From: Pseudogemmobacter lacusdianii
Lineage (GTDB): Bacteria; Pseudomonadota; Alphaproteobacteria; Rhodobacterales; Rhodobacteraceae
Assembly (NCBI RefSeq): GCF_030848395.1
Contig: NZ_JAVDBT010000006.1
Location: 172,617-236,616, forward strand
DNA: 64,000 nucleotides
Direction: 5' to 3'
Shown here: piece by piece, positions 52,849-61,675 of the stretch
How the letters are laid out: the number at the start of each line of letters is the position of its first letter
Position numbering within the stretch: the first letter of the stretch is position 1
Translations under genes and position numbers: made by a program
Notes under the pieces: model-generated
Told to the model about the DNA's origin: nothing
The model's input: only the letters and a program-made list of their open reading frames with translations
Databases searched by the model: none

Positions 52849-55206
52849 TCAACGCTTTTTCGGCGGCACGAAGCGCTTCGACGTGTCATTAGCATCGCCA
52901 CGCGGTGCGGCGCGTTTCGGTGCATCCGATTTGCCGAAGGCCGGTTTGCTGCCGAAAGCAGGCTTGCCCGCTTTGCTGTAGGAGGGCTTGCTGTCGCCGA
53001 AGGATTTCGAGCCGAAGCTACGGCCTTCGGGCTTGGCGCCACCCTCTTTACGGGCATAGGGCTTGGCATCATCGCCGCGCGGGGCCCAAGGCTTGCGATC
53101 GCCGCCTTCCGAGCCGTGGCTCTTATAGCCAGCGGCGCGGGCCGGACGGCCCTCATCGCCACCATGCGATTTGAAGCCTGCCGATTTGTAACCGGGCTTT
53201 TCGCGGTTCGAAGGCGCAGCACCCTTGGCAGCGCGATCATCCGGCGACCAGCGCGGCTTCTTGGCGAAATCGCCTTCAGCAGCGGCAGCGCGGGGGGCGT
53301 AAGGCTTACGCTCGGCGCCTTCGCGCGGAGCCCAAGGCTTGCGATCGCCATCGCCACGCGGGGCGTAGGGCTTGCGGTCGGCATTGTCACGCGGCGCGTA
53401 AGGCTTGCGCTCGGCACCTTCGGCGCGGGGCGCATAGGGCTTGCGGTCAGCATTGTCACGCGGTGCATAAGGCTTACGCTCAGCGCCTTCGCGGGGGGCG
53501 TAGGGCTTGCGGCCAGCTTCCGGCGCATCGCCATCATCAAAGCGCGAGGGCTTCGGCTGATAGGGCGCTTTTTCGCGCTTCGGCGCCGGACGGCCCTCGC
53601 CGCGCGGTGCAAAGCGGCCCAGATCCGGCTCGCCTTCGATGCGCTCCATGCCGAGATCTTGGTCGATCTCGAGCGTCTTGCCAAAGCGGTCGGCCAAAGC
53701 AGCAGCGATCTGGACGTAGGTCACGTCTTGCTGGACGCGGATCGCGCCGATGCCATCTTTCGCAATGCCACCGGCATCGCAGATCTTCGGCAACAGCCAG
53801 CGGGCTTCGGCGCGGCCGGTGTGGCCGACCGAGACTTTGAACCAGACCGAGGGGCCAAACTCACCACGCTCACGCACCGGCAGCGGTGCGGGCGGCGGCA
53901 AGCTGTCCGACAGCACTTCCGGAGCCGAACGGCCTTCGCGCCACATCCGCACGAAAGCGGCGGCAACGGTTTCAGCCCCCCAACGCTCCAGCAGAGCGCC
54001 GGCCATTTCGGCCTCTTCACCCACGCCAGCTTCAAATTGCGGATGCTCGACCACGCGCTGATCTTCGCGGGCTTGCACTTCTTCAGCCGAAGGCGCTTTG
54101 CCCCATTCGGCGACCAGCTTCGCGCCTTGCAGCACGCGCTGTGCTTTGCGGATCTCGGCCGGCGGCACGATCAGCACCGAGGTGCCTTTGCGGCCAGCAC
54201 GCCCGGTGCGGCCCGAACGGTGCAACAGCGTGTCCGAGTTCGACGGCAGATCGGCGTGGATCACAAGCTCCAACCCCGGCAAGTCGATGCCACGGGCCGC
54301 CACGTCGGTGGCGATACAAACGCGCGCACGGCCATCGCGAAGCGCTTGCAAAGCATGCATCCGCTCTTGCTGGCTCAGCTCGCCCGACAAAGCCACGGCT
54401 TGGAAGCCACGGTTCACCATGCGGGCGAACAGGTGGTTCACGTTGGCACGGGTTTTGCAGAAGACGATCGCGGTCTGGGCTTCGTGGAAGCGCAGCACGT
54501 TGAAGATCGCATGTTCCTTGTCGCGCGCCTGCACCGAAAGCGCCTGATAGGCGATGTCGGCATGTTGCTTGGCGGCCGATTGCACGTTGAGGCGCAGAGC
54601 ATCCTTTTGGAAGGTGCGGGCCAGCGCTTCAATCTCGCGCGGCACGGTGGCCGAGAACATCAAAGTGCGGCGGTCTTCCGGAGCGGCGCCAAGGATGAAT
54701 TCCAGATCTTCTGCAAAGCCCAGATCCAGCATCTCATCGGCTTCGTCCAGCACCACGGCGCGGGCTTCCGACAGATCCAGCGAGCGACGCTCGATATGGT
54801 CGCGCAGACGGCCCGGGGTGCCGACGACGACATGGGCACCACGCTCCAAAGCGCGCTTTTCGGTGCGGTAGTCCATACCACCCACACAGGTGGCCAACTG
54901 CACACCAGCATTGCCGTAGAGCCATTGGAATTCACGCGCGACCTGTTGGGCCAGTTCGCGGGTGGGAGCCACGACCAAAGCAACGGGTTTGTCGGCGGGC
55001 AACAGCGCATCGACGCCATCAAGCACTTCGGGCGCAATCGCCAGACCAAAGGCCACGGTCTTACCCGAGCCGGTCTGTGCCGAAACCAGAAGGTCGCGTC
55101 CTGCAACACCTTCACCCAGCACAGCCTGCTGAACCGGGGTCAGCGAGTCATAGCCTTTGTCTGCCAATGCCGCTTTAAGCGGCCCGGCTACTACCAGATC
55201 GTCCAT
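52849..55206 (-). CDS. DEAD-box RNA helicase (DbpA/DeaD-like) with repetitive basic tail
   Basis: A 785-residue protein. The ATG at 55206 follows AGGAA. Helicase motifs: AQTGSGKT (43-50), PTRELA (81-86), DEAD (154-157), SAT (185-187), HRSGRTGR (329-336). A DbpA-type RNA-binding domain lies at about 453-515 (VWFKVSVGHTGRAEARWLLP). The tail (~540-785) is Arg/Lys/Pro-rich, with eight copies of RKPYAPR or RKPWAPR, seven spaced 11-12 residues apart at 566-639 and one at 704. Such tails bind RNA and may promote condensation. Likely role: ribosome assembly or cold-stress RNA handling. Divergent from dinB. Confidence 0.93.
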   Translation of the reverse strand: MDDLVVAGPLKAALADKGYDSLTPVQQAVLGEGVAGRDLLVSAQTGSGKTVAFGLAIAPEVLDGVDALLPADKPVALVVAPTRELAQQVAREFQWLYGNAGVQLATCVGGMDYRTEKRALERGAHVVVGTPGRLRDHIERRSLDLSEARAVVLDEADEMLDLGFAEDLEFILGAAPEDRRTLMFSATVPREIEALARTFQKDALRLNVQSAAKQHADIAYQALSVQARDKEHAIFNVLRFHEAQTAIVFCKTRANVNHLFARMVNRGFQAVALSGELSQQERMHALQALRDGRARVCIATDVAARGIDLPGLELVIHADLPSNSDTLLHRSGRTGRAGRKGTSVLIVPPAEIRKAQRVLQGAKLVAEWGKAPSAEEVQAREDQRVVEHPQFEAGVGEEAEMAGALLERWGAETVAAAFVRMWREGRSAPEVLSDSLPPPAPLPVRERGEFGPSVWFKVSVGHTGRAEARWLLPKICDAGGIAKDGIGAIRVQQDVTYVQIAAALADRFGKTLEIDQDLGMERIEGEPDLGRFAPRGEGRPAPKREKAPYQPKPSRFDDGDAPEAGRKPYAPREGAERKPYAPRDNADRKPYAPRAEGAERKPYAPRDNADRKPYAPRGDGDRKPWAPREGAERKPYAPRAAAAEGDFAKKPRWSPDDRAAKGAAPSNREKPGYKSAGFKSHGGDEGRPARAAGYKSHGSEGGDRKPWAPRGDDAKPYARKEGGAKPEGRSFGSKSFGDSKPSYSKAGKPAFGSKPAFGKSDAPKRAAPRGDANDTSKRFVPPKKR

Positions 55207-55386
55207 TATTTTTCCTGACGCAGGGCCCTGCCCCGCTATATGAGACCACATTATGGCCTCACCACCCCCCGCCACGCCCTTTCCCAAATGGCGCGGCCCC
55301 GGAGTTCTCAGGCCAGTGTCGGCGCATACACGGGTTGGCGGGCAATGGAAAGGCCATAAGGGCAAGAACCGCCACGGCTGCGCGGT

Positions 55387-55428
55387 TCTGCCACGCTTCG
55401 GCTTTAGTCTGCCACGCTTCGGCTTTAG
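55387..55428. repeat. Perfect 21-bp tandem duplication in the helicase-dinB gap
   Basis: The 21-bp unit at 55387-55407 (starts TCTGCCACGC, ends GGCTTTAG) is repeated without a mismatch at 55408-55428. The surrounding 282-bp gap separates divergent genes, contains both promoters and shows no LexA-type GTTC-N7-GTTC box. Confidence 0.85.
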
Positions 55429-55488
55429 GATGAGTGGTTTTGCGAAGCCTTTGCCTCGGCCAGCCTGCCACAGTATCCTGCGCCGATC

Positions 55489-56742
55489 ATGCCAGCCCTT
55501 TGCCGAGATTGCCTGACAAGTTTTCCTGCGGGGTCGCGCTGCCCCGCTTGCCGCTCGCCGCGCGTGATCGCGCATGAAGAGCTGGAAAGCCTGACCATCG
55601 CGCATATGGATTGCGATGCGTTCTATGCCTCGGTTGAAAAGCGCGATGATCCTTCCTTGCGCGACCATCCGGTGATCGTGGGCGGCGGCACGCGGGGTGT
55701 CGTCTCAACCTGCTGTTATCTGGCGCGGATCAAAGGCGTGCGCTCGGCCATGCCGATGTTCCAAGCATTGAGGCTGTGCCCCGAGGCGAAGGTCGTGAAG
55801 CCGCGCATGTCGGTCTATGTCGAGGTCAGCCGCCAGATTCGTACGATGATGGAAGCGCTGACGCCCTCGATCGAGCCTTTATCTTTGGATGAGGCGTTTT
55901 TGGACCTGACCGGCACGGCGCGGCTGCATGGCGCGGCCCCGGCGGTGCTTCTGGCGCGGCTGGTGAAGCGGATGGAAGATGAGCTGGGGGTCAGCGGCTC
56001 CATCGGGCTTTCGCATAACAAGTTTTTGGCCAAGATCGCCTCGGATCTGGATAAGCCGCGCGGGTTTTCTGTGATCGGCAAGGCCGAGACCCCGGCTTTC
56101 TTGCAAGGCAAATCGGTGCGGATCATCTGGGGCGTGGGGACGGCCACACAGGCCGAGTTGGAAAAAGCAGGGATCCGCAGAATCTCGGACCTGTTGCGCT
56201 GGGATCGCGGGGATTTGTCGGCGCGCTTTGGCCATATGGGCGAGCGGCTTTACCATCTGGCGCGGGGCGAGGATCAGCGCCGCGTGGCCCGCGATGAGCG
56301 GCCAAAGTCGATCAGCAAAGAGACGACGTTCAACGAGGACACCTCGGATGCCGATCTGTTGGACGGGCATCTGTGGCGGCTTTCGGAGCAAGTGGCCGAC
56401 CGCGCCAAGGCCAAGGAACTGGCCGGGCGCAGCGTGGTTTTGAAGTTGAAGCGTGGCGACTTCCAACTGGTCACAAGGCGTCACTCTTTGGGCGATGCGA
56501 CCCAGCTCACCGACCGGATTTACCGCGCCGCACGGGCGATGTTTGAACATGTCGGCACCAGCGGTCCCTACCGGCTGATTGGCGTCGGCATTGCCGATTT
56601 GACCAGCGCAGATCAGGCGGATGTCTCGGGCGATCTTCTGGACCCCGATGCCGCAAAAAGGGCGGCTTTGGAACGCGCCTCGGACGGGATCCGGGCGCGC
56701 TTTGGCAGCGATGCGATCATTCGTGGGCGGGCTTTGCGGTAA
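55489..56742 (+). CDS. dinB: DNA polymerase IV with N-terminal zinc-finger-like segment
   Basis: A 417-residue Y-family polymerase for damage bypass. Residues 5-21 carry two CxxC pairs (C5/C8 and C18/C21), a zinc-ribbon-like extension seen in some alphaproteobacterial DinB proteins. Catalytic acidic blocks AHMDCDAFYASVEK and SLDEAFLDL are intact, and SIGLSHNKFLAKIASDLDKP is the steric and finger region. The C-terminal little-finger domain (about 290-410) is complete. It follows a divergent helicase gene, with no LexA box seen upstream. The amidohydrolase gene converges just 3' of it. Confidence 0.95.
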   Translation: MPALCRDCLTSFPAGSRCPACRSPRVIAHEELESLTIAHMDCDAFYASVEKRDDPSLRDHPVIVGGGTRGVVSTCCYLARIKGVRSAMPMFQALRLCPEAKVVKPRMSVYVEVSRQIRTMMEALTPSIEPLSLDEAFLDLTGTARLHGAAPAVLLARLVKRMEDELGVSGSIGLSHNKFLAKIASDLDKPRGFSVIGKAETPAFLQGKSVRIIWGVGTATQAELEKAGIRRISDLLRWDRGDLSARFGHMGERLYHLARGEDQRRVARDERPKSISKETTFNEDTSDADLLDGHLWRLSEQVADRAKAKELAGRSVVLKLKRGDFQLVTRRHSLGDATQLTDRIYRAARAMFEHVGTSGPYRLIGVGIADLTSADQADVSGDLLDPDAAKRAALERASDGIRARFGSDAIIRGRALR

Positions 56743-56745
56743 GGG

Positions 56746-57615
56746 CTATTCTGCCGCCAAGGGCCGCTGGAGGGCCAAACCACTGCAAAGATCCTCAACC
56801 ACTCCGCCAATCAGCTCGCGGAAGGCGTTGAAGTCGCTGGAGGGCTCGACCCGCGCCTCATCCATATAAAGCGCGCGGTCAATCTCGACCTGCACCACAT
56901 GCACGCGGCGCTGCGGGCGGCCGTAAGCCTGCGCGATATAGGCGCCAGCAAAAGGCGCGTTGCGGGCGACCTGCAGACCTGCGCCGGAAAAAGCCGCCTC
57001 AACCCGCTCCATCACATCGCGCCCCGCCGCAGCCCCGAAGCGATCGCCCAAGACCACCTGCGGGCGCGACCTGCCGGGGCGGACATGGCTTTCCAAAGCC
57101 TCATGCGGCATCGAATGGCAATCGATCAGAATCGCCTGACCGAATGTCTCCCGCGTCTGCTCCAGCAAACGCCGCAGCCGGTCATGATAGGGGTGCCAGT
57201 AGCGCCGGAGTCTCTCTTCCGCCTCGGGCTGGGTCAGTTTGCCCGTGTAGATCGCCCGCCCCGCCGAGACGACTCGGGGAATCACCCCAAGCCCGGCAGA
57301 GATTCGCGGATTATGCGCGCCGCGGCTGATTCCCTCGATCACGGAAGGGTCCAGCTCATCCGCCGCACGATTTAAATCGACAAAAGCGCGCGGCACGCGG
57401 GCCGCAAGCAAAGGCGCACCATGCGCCGGTGCAGCGCTGTAAAGTTGGTCGACGAAAGCATCCTCGGACGAGCGGATTGTCAGCGGGTTCAAGGCGATAC
57501 GGGCCAAAAACCCCTGTGAATACGCATCTCCCGAATGCGGCGAGGCAAAAATCAAAGGCACCCGCTGTTCATCGGGCGCGAGCAAAGAATAAACCTCTGT
57601 AAGCGTCTGCGGCAC
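56746..57615 (-). CDS. N-formylglutamate amidohydrolase family protein (second of two)
   Basis: A 289-residue protein, longer than the paralogue at 41008. VPLIFASPHSGDAYSQGFLARIALNP, VPRAFVDLNRAADELDPSV and ILIDCHSMPHEA are the metal and substrate blocks, and HVVQVEIDRALYMDEARVEPS closes the fold. The GTG at 57615 with GAGGA upstream gives a family-like start; a longer frame to 57759 is possible. HutG-type histidine degradation or another N-formyl or N-acyl amide is the likely target. It lies between dinB and tRNA-Val, apart from any hut genes. Confidence 0.83.
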   Translation of the reverse strand: MPQTLTEVYSLLAPDEQRVPLIFASPHSGDAYSQGFLARIALNPLTIRSSEDAFVDQLYSAAPAHGAPLLAARVPRAFVDLNRAADELDPSVIEGISRGAHNPRISAGLGVIPRVVSAGRAIYTGKLTQPEAEERLRRYWHPYHDRLRRLLEQTRETFGQAILIDCHSMPHEALESHVRPGRSRPQVVLGDRFGAAAGRDVMERVEAAFSGAGLQVARNAPFAGAYIAQAYGRPQRRVHVVQVEIDRALYMDEARVEPSSDFNAFRELIGGVVEDLCSGLALQRPLAAE

Positions 57616-57792
57616 GGGGCTTTGGTCCTCGGGCGGCGGTGCTGCCGTAAAATCGATATAACGGCATTCGTTAGAAAGCCGAAACCCCTTGCGGGCGGCA
57701 AACAAGCTGGCTATAGACCGCCCACCGACGCGGTTCGTCCCGCGTCCTTTTCGTTTCACCGAAGGGACATAGGACGAAACAGCCGGCAGCGT

Positions 57793-57867
57793 GGGCGGTT
57801 AGCTCAGCGGTAGAGCACTACGTTGACATCGTAGTGGCCACTGGTTCGATCCCAGTACCGCCCACCA
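57793..57867 (+). tRNA. tRNA-Val (GAC anticodon)
   Basis: A complete cloverleaf: acceptor GGGCGGT/ACCGCCC, D arm GCTC-AGCGGTA-GAGC, anticodon stem CTACG/CGTAG with loop TTGACAT (anticodon GAC), T arm ACTGG-TTCGATC-CCAGT and an encoded CCA at the 3' end. It would read valine codons GUC/GUU. Confidence 0.95.
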
Positions 57868-57941
57868 TTCGCCGCCTCTTTATAGGAAGAGGCAAGGGTT
57901 TCAATCTGGCGCGTGATGCGCCGCGTAGAAGGAGGGTTACC

Positions 57942-58067
57942 ATGAAGGTTGCCAACTCGCTCCGCTCGCTGAAGACGCGTCACCGCGATTGCCAAGTTGT
58001 GCGCCGTAAAGGCCGCGTCTATGTGATCAACAAGACGCAAAAGCGCTACAAGGCACGTCAGGGCTGA
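57942..58067 (+). CDS. rpmJ: 50S ribosomal protein L36, zinc-free form
   Basis: A 41-residue basic protein ([41 protein letters not shown] in outline). Only one cysteine is present, so the zinc-binding CxxC...C-H set of classical L36 is lost, as in the 41-residue variant of alphaproteobacteria. A strong AGGAGG site precedes ATG 57942. It follows tRNA-Val by about 75 nt and is followed by a terminator. Confidence 0.95.
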   Translation: MKVANSLRSLKTRHRDCQVVRRKGRVYVINKTQKRYKARQG

Positions 58068-58111
58068 TTTGCCCAAGATAGCCTTGCCGCCTTTGGTAAG
58101 CAGATTTCGAA

Positions 58112-58143
58112 AAAGCCGCCCGGGAAACCGCGCGGTTTTTTCT
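58112..58143 (+). terminator. Terminator of rpmJ
   Basis: AACCGCGCGGTT (58128-58139) is self-complementary and runs into TTTTTT; an outer AAAAA pairs with the T-run. It lies 60 nt after the rpmJ stop. Confidence 0.75.
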
Positions 58144-58219
58144 TTTTGGGATTGGTGTCTTTGAAGGGCTTGAAGCTGAAGGCGCGTCTTTCGAATCGCC
58201 GCGAGATTTGCCTAAGGCA

Positions 58220-58516
58220 CTATTTGTTGCCGTCGATCCATTTCGACATCAGCCCTTTATCGCGGAAGCACTCGGCCGGCACCGCACGGCGCTTCACCCG
58301 CGCCAACCGTTCGGCAAAAGCCACCTGCCGCGAGCTGGGGCGCGGGTCGAGGTCTGACATTGGCCGCATGCGCGACTGCACATCGATCCAAGCCGAAAGG
58401 CTGCGGCGGTCTTGCTGCACATCCCACGGCATAATCGTTTGATTCCGCAAGGCAAGCGAGCGGGCATAGGCCATCTGGCGCGGGGTCGGGGCAAGGGCAA
58501 AGGAAAGATCTTCCAC
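58220..58516 (-). CDS. Small protein of two tandem DUF3072-like repeats
   Basis: A 98-residue protein, function unknown. Residues 10-45 (PTPRQMAYARSLALR ... WID) and 60-95 (PSSRQVAFAERLARV ... WID) are clearly related, each with a Arg-Gln-x-x-(Tyr/Phe)-Ala start and an aromatic LS/MS-x-WID end. The pattern resembles DUF3072, which occurs singly or in pairs in phage and plasmid contexts and next to topoisomerases; here no such neighbour is seen. ATG at 58516, GGAAACTCC-like upstream. No signal peptide. Confidence 0.7.
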   Translation of the reverse strand: MEDLSFALAPTPRQMAYARSLALRNQTIMPWDVQQDRRSLSAWIDVQSRMRPMSDLDPRPSSRQVAFAERLARVKRRAVPAECFRDKGLMSKWIDGNK

Positions 58517-58663
58517 GGCGGAAACTCCTTACTATAGCACCCAGAGATAGAACATAGAGAGAACATTTCAAGTCCACAGCGCAGAACGCCCCAGAAAAAT
58601 GCGCAAAACACGCGTCACCTTACGGTGAGCGCGGCGTGAATTTCGAAAGCAAATACGCGTGAA

Positions 58664-59254
58664 TCAGCGAGGATTTTCGTCGCGGAAGGCGGCGGCAAGC
58701 GCCTCGGGCAGGGGAAATTCCGCAAGCACGCGGGCCCGGGCCTCGGGCGACATCTTGCGCGCGGTTTTCTCAACGATCCCCGGAATATCCTCGGCAGGCC
58801 GGGTGGCTGCGAAGGGTTCGAAATACCAGCGCAGGAAGGTGAAGCAGATCACATCCTCTAGCGCCTGGACCAAGGCGTCTCGCTTGATGCCCTCTTTGCG
58901 CAAAAGCGTGCCCGCGCGCTGCTGGTCAGCCTCGGGGAAGCCTGCCTCGGCCATGATACCGGCCACCCGTTCGGCATGGCGGCGGCCCTGCTCGCGTCGC
59001 CACTCAAGGTATCCGGGCTTGCCCATCGGATAGCTGCTGCGCGGCAAAAGCCAGCGCTCGACATGCTGGCCGCGCGCAGCGATGCGCAGGATCGGGTCTG
59101 CATCGGGGAAGAGGCGGTCAAGCTCCTCGGTCATGCGCTGGCCGTAAAGGAGTGCGGCGGGCTCACCGGCTTCCAAATTGGGATCCGCCGCATTGGCCGC
59201 GTCGATCAAGGCGAGGGCGCGGGGAAGATCCGGTGTCTGCGCGGCGAGAGTCAT
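58664..59254 (-). CDS. DUF4202 protein
   Basis: A 196-residue soluble protein of the DUF4202 family, common in proteobacteria and plants. ALALIDAANAADPN near the N-terminus, RAARGQHVERWLLPRSSYPMGKPGYLEWRREQGRRHAE-type block at about 55-90, and ALEDVICFTFLRWYFEPF at about 130-147 are the hallmark parts. The conserved His residues in the second block could bind metal. The function is unknown. It lies upstream of the small two-repeat gene on the same strand, with a 147-bp gap. Confidence 0.88.
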   Translation of the reverse strand: MTLAAQTPDLPRALALIDAANAADPNLEAGEPAALLYGQRMTEELDRLFPDADPILRIAARGQHVERWLLPRSSYPMGKPGYLEWRREQGRRHAERVAGIMAEAGFPEADQQRAGTLLRKEGIKRDALVQALEDVICFTFLRWYFEPFAATRPAEDIPGIVEKTARKMSPEARARVLAEFPLPEALAAAFRDENPR

Positions 59255-59304
59255 GTGCTGAAGGCTCCGAAAATGCGGGCTAAAGATAGGCGCGTAAGCC
59301 GCCC

Positions 59305-60432
59305 TTAGCCCGTAACTTCATCTTGATGCTGGCCCAGCCGGGGCGAGGCGCGATCCAATGCCAGCTCTGCGCCAGAGAATCGCATGGGGCTGCGAACACC
59401 CGGCACGCCTTCGGGCGCGATCTGCAGCCCGCGCGCTTGCACCTGAGGGTCAGCAAAGACCCCGGCCATATCATTAATCGGCCCGGCGGGGACGCCCGCA
59501 CCTTCGCAAGCGGCCAAAAGATCGGCCATGCGCCAAGTCCGGGTCGCCTCGGTCAGCGCTTCGGTCAATGCCACGCGGTTGGCGACGCGGTCGGCGTTGG
59601 TGAAAAACTCCGCCGCCTCGGCCAGCGCCTCCAAGCCCAAGATGCCGCAGAGTTTGCGGTATTGGCTGTCGTTCCCGGTCGCCAGAATGATCCAGCCATC
59701 GGCGCAATCGAACACCGCATAGGGCGCCAGATTGGGATGGGCATTGCCCATTTTCTGCGGCGGCATCCCGGTCGCCAGATGGTTCATCGCCTGATTGGCC
59801 ATGATCGAGGTCGCCACATCCATCAAAGCCATATCAATATGTTGGCCCTGTCCCGTGCGTCCGCGCTGCACCAAAGCGGCCAAGATCGCCGTGGCCGAAT
59901 AGACGCCGGTGAAGACATCCGTCACCGCCACGCCCACCTTTTGCGGCTGGCCTTCGGGCTCTCCGGTGACGCTCATCAAACCGGCCATGCCTTGGATGAT
60001 GAAGTCATAGCCCGCGCGATGCGCATAGGGGCCGGTTTGGCCAAAGCCGGTGATCGAGCAATAGATCAGCCGCGGGTTCACCTTGATCAGGCTGTCGTAA
60101 TCGAGGCCGTATTTCGCAAGCCCACCAACCTTGAAATTCTCGATTAAGACATCGGCATCCGCCACCAGACGGCGCACCATCTCTTGGCCCTCAGCCGTGC
60201 GGAAATCGCAGGTGATGCCCTTCTTGCCGCGATTACAGCTGTGGAAATAGGCGGCCGAACGCTCGCCCTCATGGTCGATGAACGGAGGGCCCCAGCGGCG
60301 GGTGTCATCGCCCTCCGGCGCTTCGACCTTGATCACCTCGGCCCCCAGATCGGCAAGGGTCTGCCCGGCCCAAGGCCCGGCAAGAATCCGCGCCAATTCA
60401 ATGACGCGGATGCCTTGCAAGGGTGCCGTCAC
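59305..60432 (-). CDS. CaiB/BaiF family CoA transferase
   Basis: A 375-residue class III CoA transferase. GIRVIELARILAGPWAGQTLADLGAEVIKVEAP is the typical start; the nucleophile Asp lies in QGQHIDMALMDVATS near residue 168; RHLATGMPPQKMGNAHPNLAPYAVFDCADGW follows. The enzyme moves CoA between a small carboxylic acid and an acyl-CoA, usually in carnitine, oxalate or aromatic-acid routes. Substrate cannot be read. It lies 3 nt downstream of the dsbA-like gene on the same strand. Confidence 0.9.
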   Translation of the reverse strand: MTAPLQGIRVIELARILAGPWAGQTLADLGAEVIKVEAPEGDDTRRWGPPFIDHEGERSAAYFHSCNRGKKGITCDFRTAEGQEMVRRLVADADVLIENFKVGGLAKYGLDYDSLIKVNPRLIYCSITGFGQTGPYAHRAGYDFIIQGMAGLMSVTGEPEGQPQKVGVAVTDVFTGVYSATAILAALVQRGRTGQGQHIDMALMDVATSIMANQAMNHLATGMPPQKMGNAHPNLAPYAVFDCADGWIILATGNDSQYRKLCGILGLEALAEAAEFFTNADRVANRVALTEALTEATRTWRMADLLAACEGAGVPAGPINDMAGVFADPQVQARGLQIAPEGVPGVRSPMRFSGAELALDRASPRLGQHQDEVTG

Positions 60433-60435
60433 GGC

Positions 60436-61062
60436 TTAGCCGGCCAATTTGGCGTCAATGATCGCCTTAAGGTCGGTGTAGTTCATATTGCCGTGACGCT
60501 CGCCGTTGATGAACAGCGTCGGCGTGCCGGTGACCGCATCGGCTTCCATATTCGCCTCGAAGCGCTTGACCATCGCATCGGCCATCGCGGCATCCTGCAT
60601 GCAAGCGTCGAGCTGCTCATTGGTCATGCCAGCGGTCAGGCCGATCTTGCGGATCTTGGCCACAGCCGCGGTCGGGTCATCCGAGGCAGCCCAATCGCTT
60701 TGGCTGGCAAAGAGCGTCTCCACCACCGGGAAGTACTTCAGATCGCCGCCGCAGCGCGCCATCATCGCCGCCCAAAGGCCGTAGCGATCGAAATACACTT
60801 CACGCAAGGTGAAGTGGACCTTGCCGGTGTCGATGAACTCGGCCTTCAGCGGCTTGAAGGTCTGCTCCGAGAACGAGGCGCAATGCGGGCAGGTGAGGCT
60901 GGCATATTCAACGATTTTCACCGCGGCATCGGGATTGCCGATCGAGAAATCCTTGACCTCGGGAAGAGCCGCAGCCTCGGGTGCTGCTTCTTGTCCAAGC
61001 GCAGGGCTTGCAGCCATAGCAGCGGCAAGTGCGATCAGTGCCCGACGGTTCATTTTCATCAT
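60436..61062 (-). CDS. DsbA-family thiol:disulfide interchange protein
   Basis: A 208-residue thioredoxin-fold protein. A signal peptide (RRALIALAAAMAASPALG) is followed by ASLTCPHCASFSEQTFKPLKA with the redox pair Cys58/Cys61 (CPHC), and the cis-Pro block VTGTPTLFINGERHGN. This is the BdbD/ScsC-like DsbA branch, typical of Rhodobacterales, acting as a periplasmic oxidase or isomerase. ATG overlaps the dciA-like stop by 4 nt, so it is translationally coupled and probably shares its promoter, which is divergent from mutY. Confidence 0.88.
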   Translation of the reverse strand: MMKMNRRALIALAAAMAASPALGQEAAPEAAALPEVKDFSIGNPDAAVKIVEYASLTCPHCASFSEQTFKPLKAEFIDTGKVHFTLREVYFDRYGLWAAMMARCGGDLKYFPVVETLFASQSDWAASDDPTAAVAKIRKIGLTAGMTNEQLDACMQDAAMADAMVKRFEANMEADAVTGTPTLFINGERHGNMNYTDLKAIIDAKLAG

Positions 61063-61595
61063 CTTTTGTCCTCTGCGGCCTTTTGCCGTGTTAGAATATT
61101 CTGGCCCATGCGTTCAAGCGCCGCGCGCAGCCCCTCATCCGCAACGCCTTTGGTTTCGTCCTGCACCCGGACCAAGACGGCGGGGTCCGGGGGCGGAGGC
61201 GCCTTCGGCGCTTGCACAAACTGCGCCTGACCTTCGGCAAAGCCGGTGGCCGAGGTTTGCGTCAGTAAGATCCGCACGATGGCATTATAGCCATAAACCG
61301 CGTTGACCCGCGCCCGCAGCGCATCCTTTTGCATCTCGACCATCGGGCCCGCCGCGCCGCGCACCAGCAAGGTGAGCGAGGCGCCCATGCCCTCACGCCC
61401 GTAACCAACTTTCACCGGGCGGGTCACAGCGGCAATCTCGGGGCCAGCCACCTCTTCCCAATGGGTCAGCAATTTGGCCACGGCAAAGCCCCGGCTTTCA
61501 CCGGCCGCCCGCACTTCGCGTGCCATCATAGCGAAAGCGGGTTCAAATCCGCGCATCCGCCGTTCATTGCTGACTTTAGGTTTTACCGGTCGCAT
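61059..61595 (-). CDS. DUF721 protein, DciA-like helicase-loading factor
   Basis: A 178-residue protein. The N-terminal half (GFAVAKLLTHWEEVAGPEIAAVTRPVKV) matches DUF721, which includes DciA, the ancestral loader of the replicative helicase DnaB in bacteria without DnaC. The C-terminal half is disordered, Ala/Pro-rich and ends in a helical segment (LRAALERMGQNILTRQ). The gene is adjacent to mutY and dsbA-like in many alphaproteobacteria. ATG at 61595. Confidence 0.8.
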   Translation of the reverse strand: MRPVKPKVSNERRMRGFEPAFAMMAREVRAAGESRGFAVAKLLTHWEEVAGPEIAAVTRPVKVGYGREGMGASLTLLVRGAAGPMVEMQKDALRARVNAVYGYNAIVRILLTQTSATGFAEGQAQFVQAPKAPPPPDPAVLVRVQDETKGVADEGLRAALERMGQNILTRQKAAEDKR

Positions 61596-61675
61596 CTGGT
61601 CTTTGCCCCTTTGGCGGTTATCTTAACGCAAGCGCGCCCTGCCGCCAGTGGCGCAACTGTGACAAGGCATAAAGA

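Noticed and set aside
52696..55218. An 840-codon open frame on the plus strand, opposite the DEAD-box helicase
   Set aside because: It reads as Arg/Ala/His-rich low-complexity protein with no motifs, while the minus strand encodes a complete helicase. GC-rich DNA commonly leaves such antisense frames open.
55207..55488. LexA/SOS box upstream of dinB
   Set aside because: No GTTC-N7-GTTC or GAAC-N7-GAAC arrangement was found in the gap.
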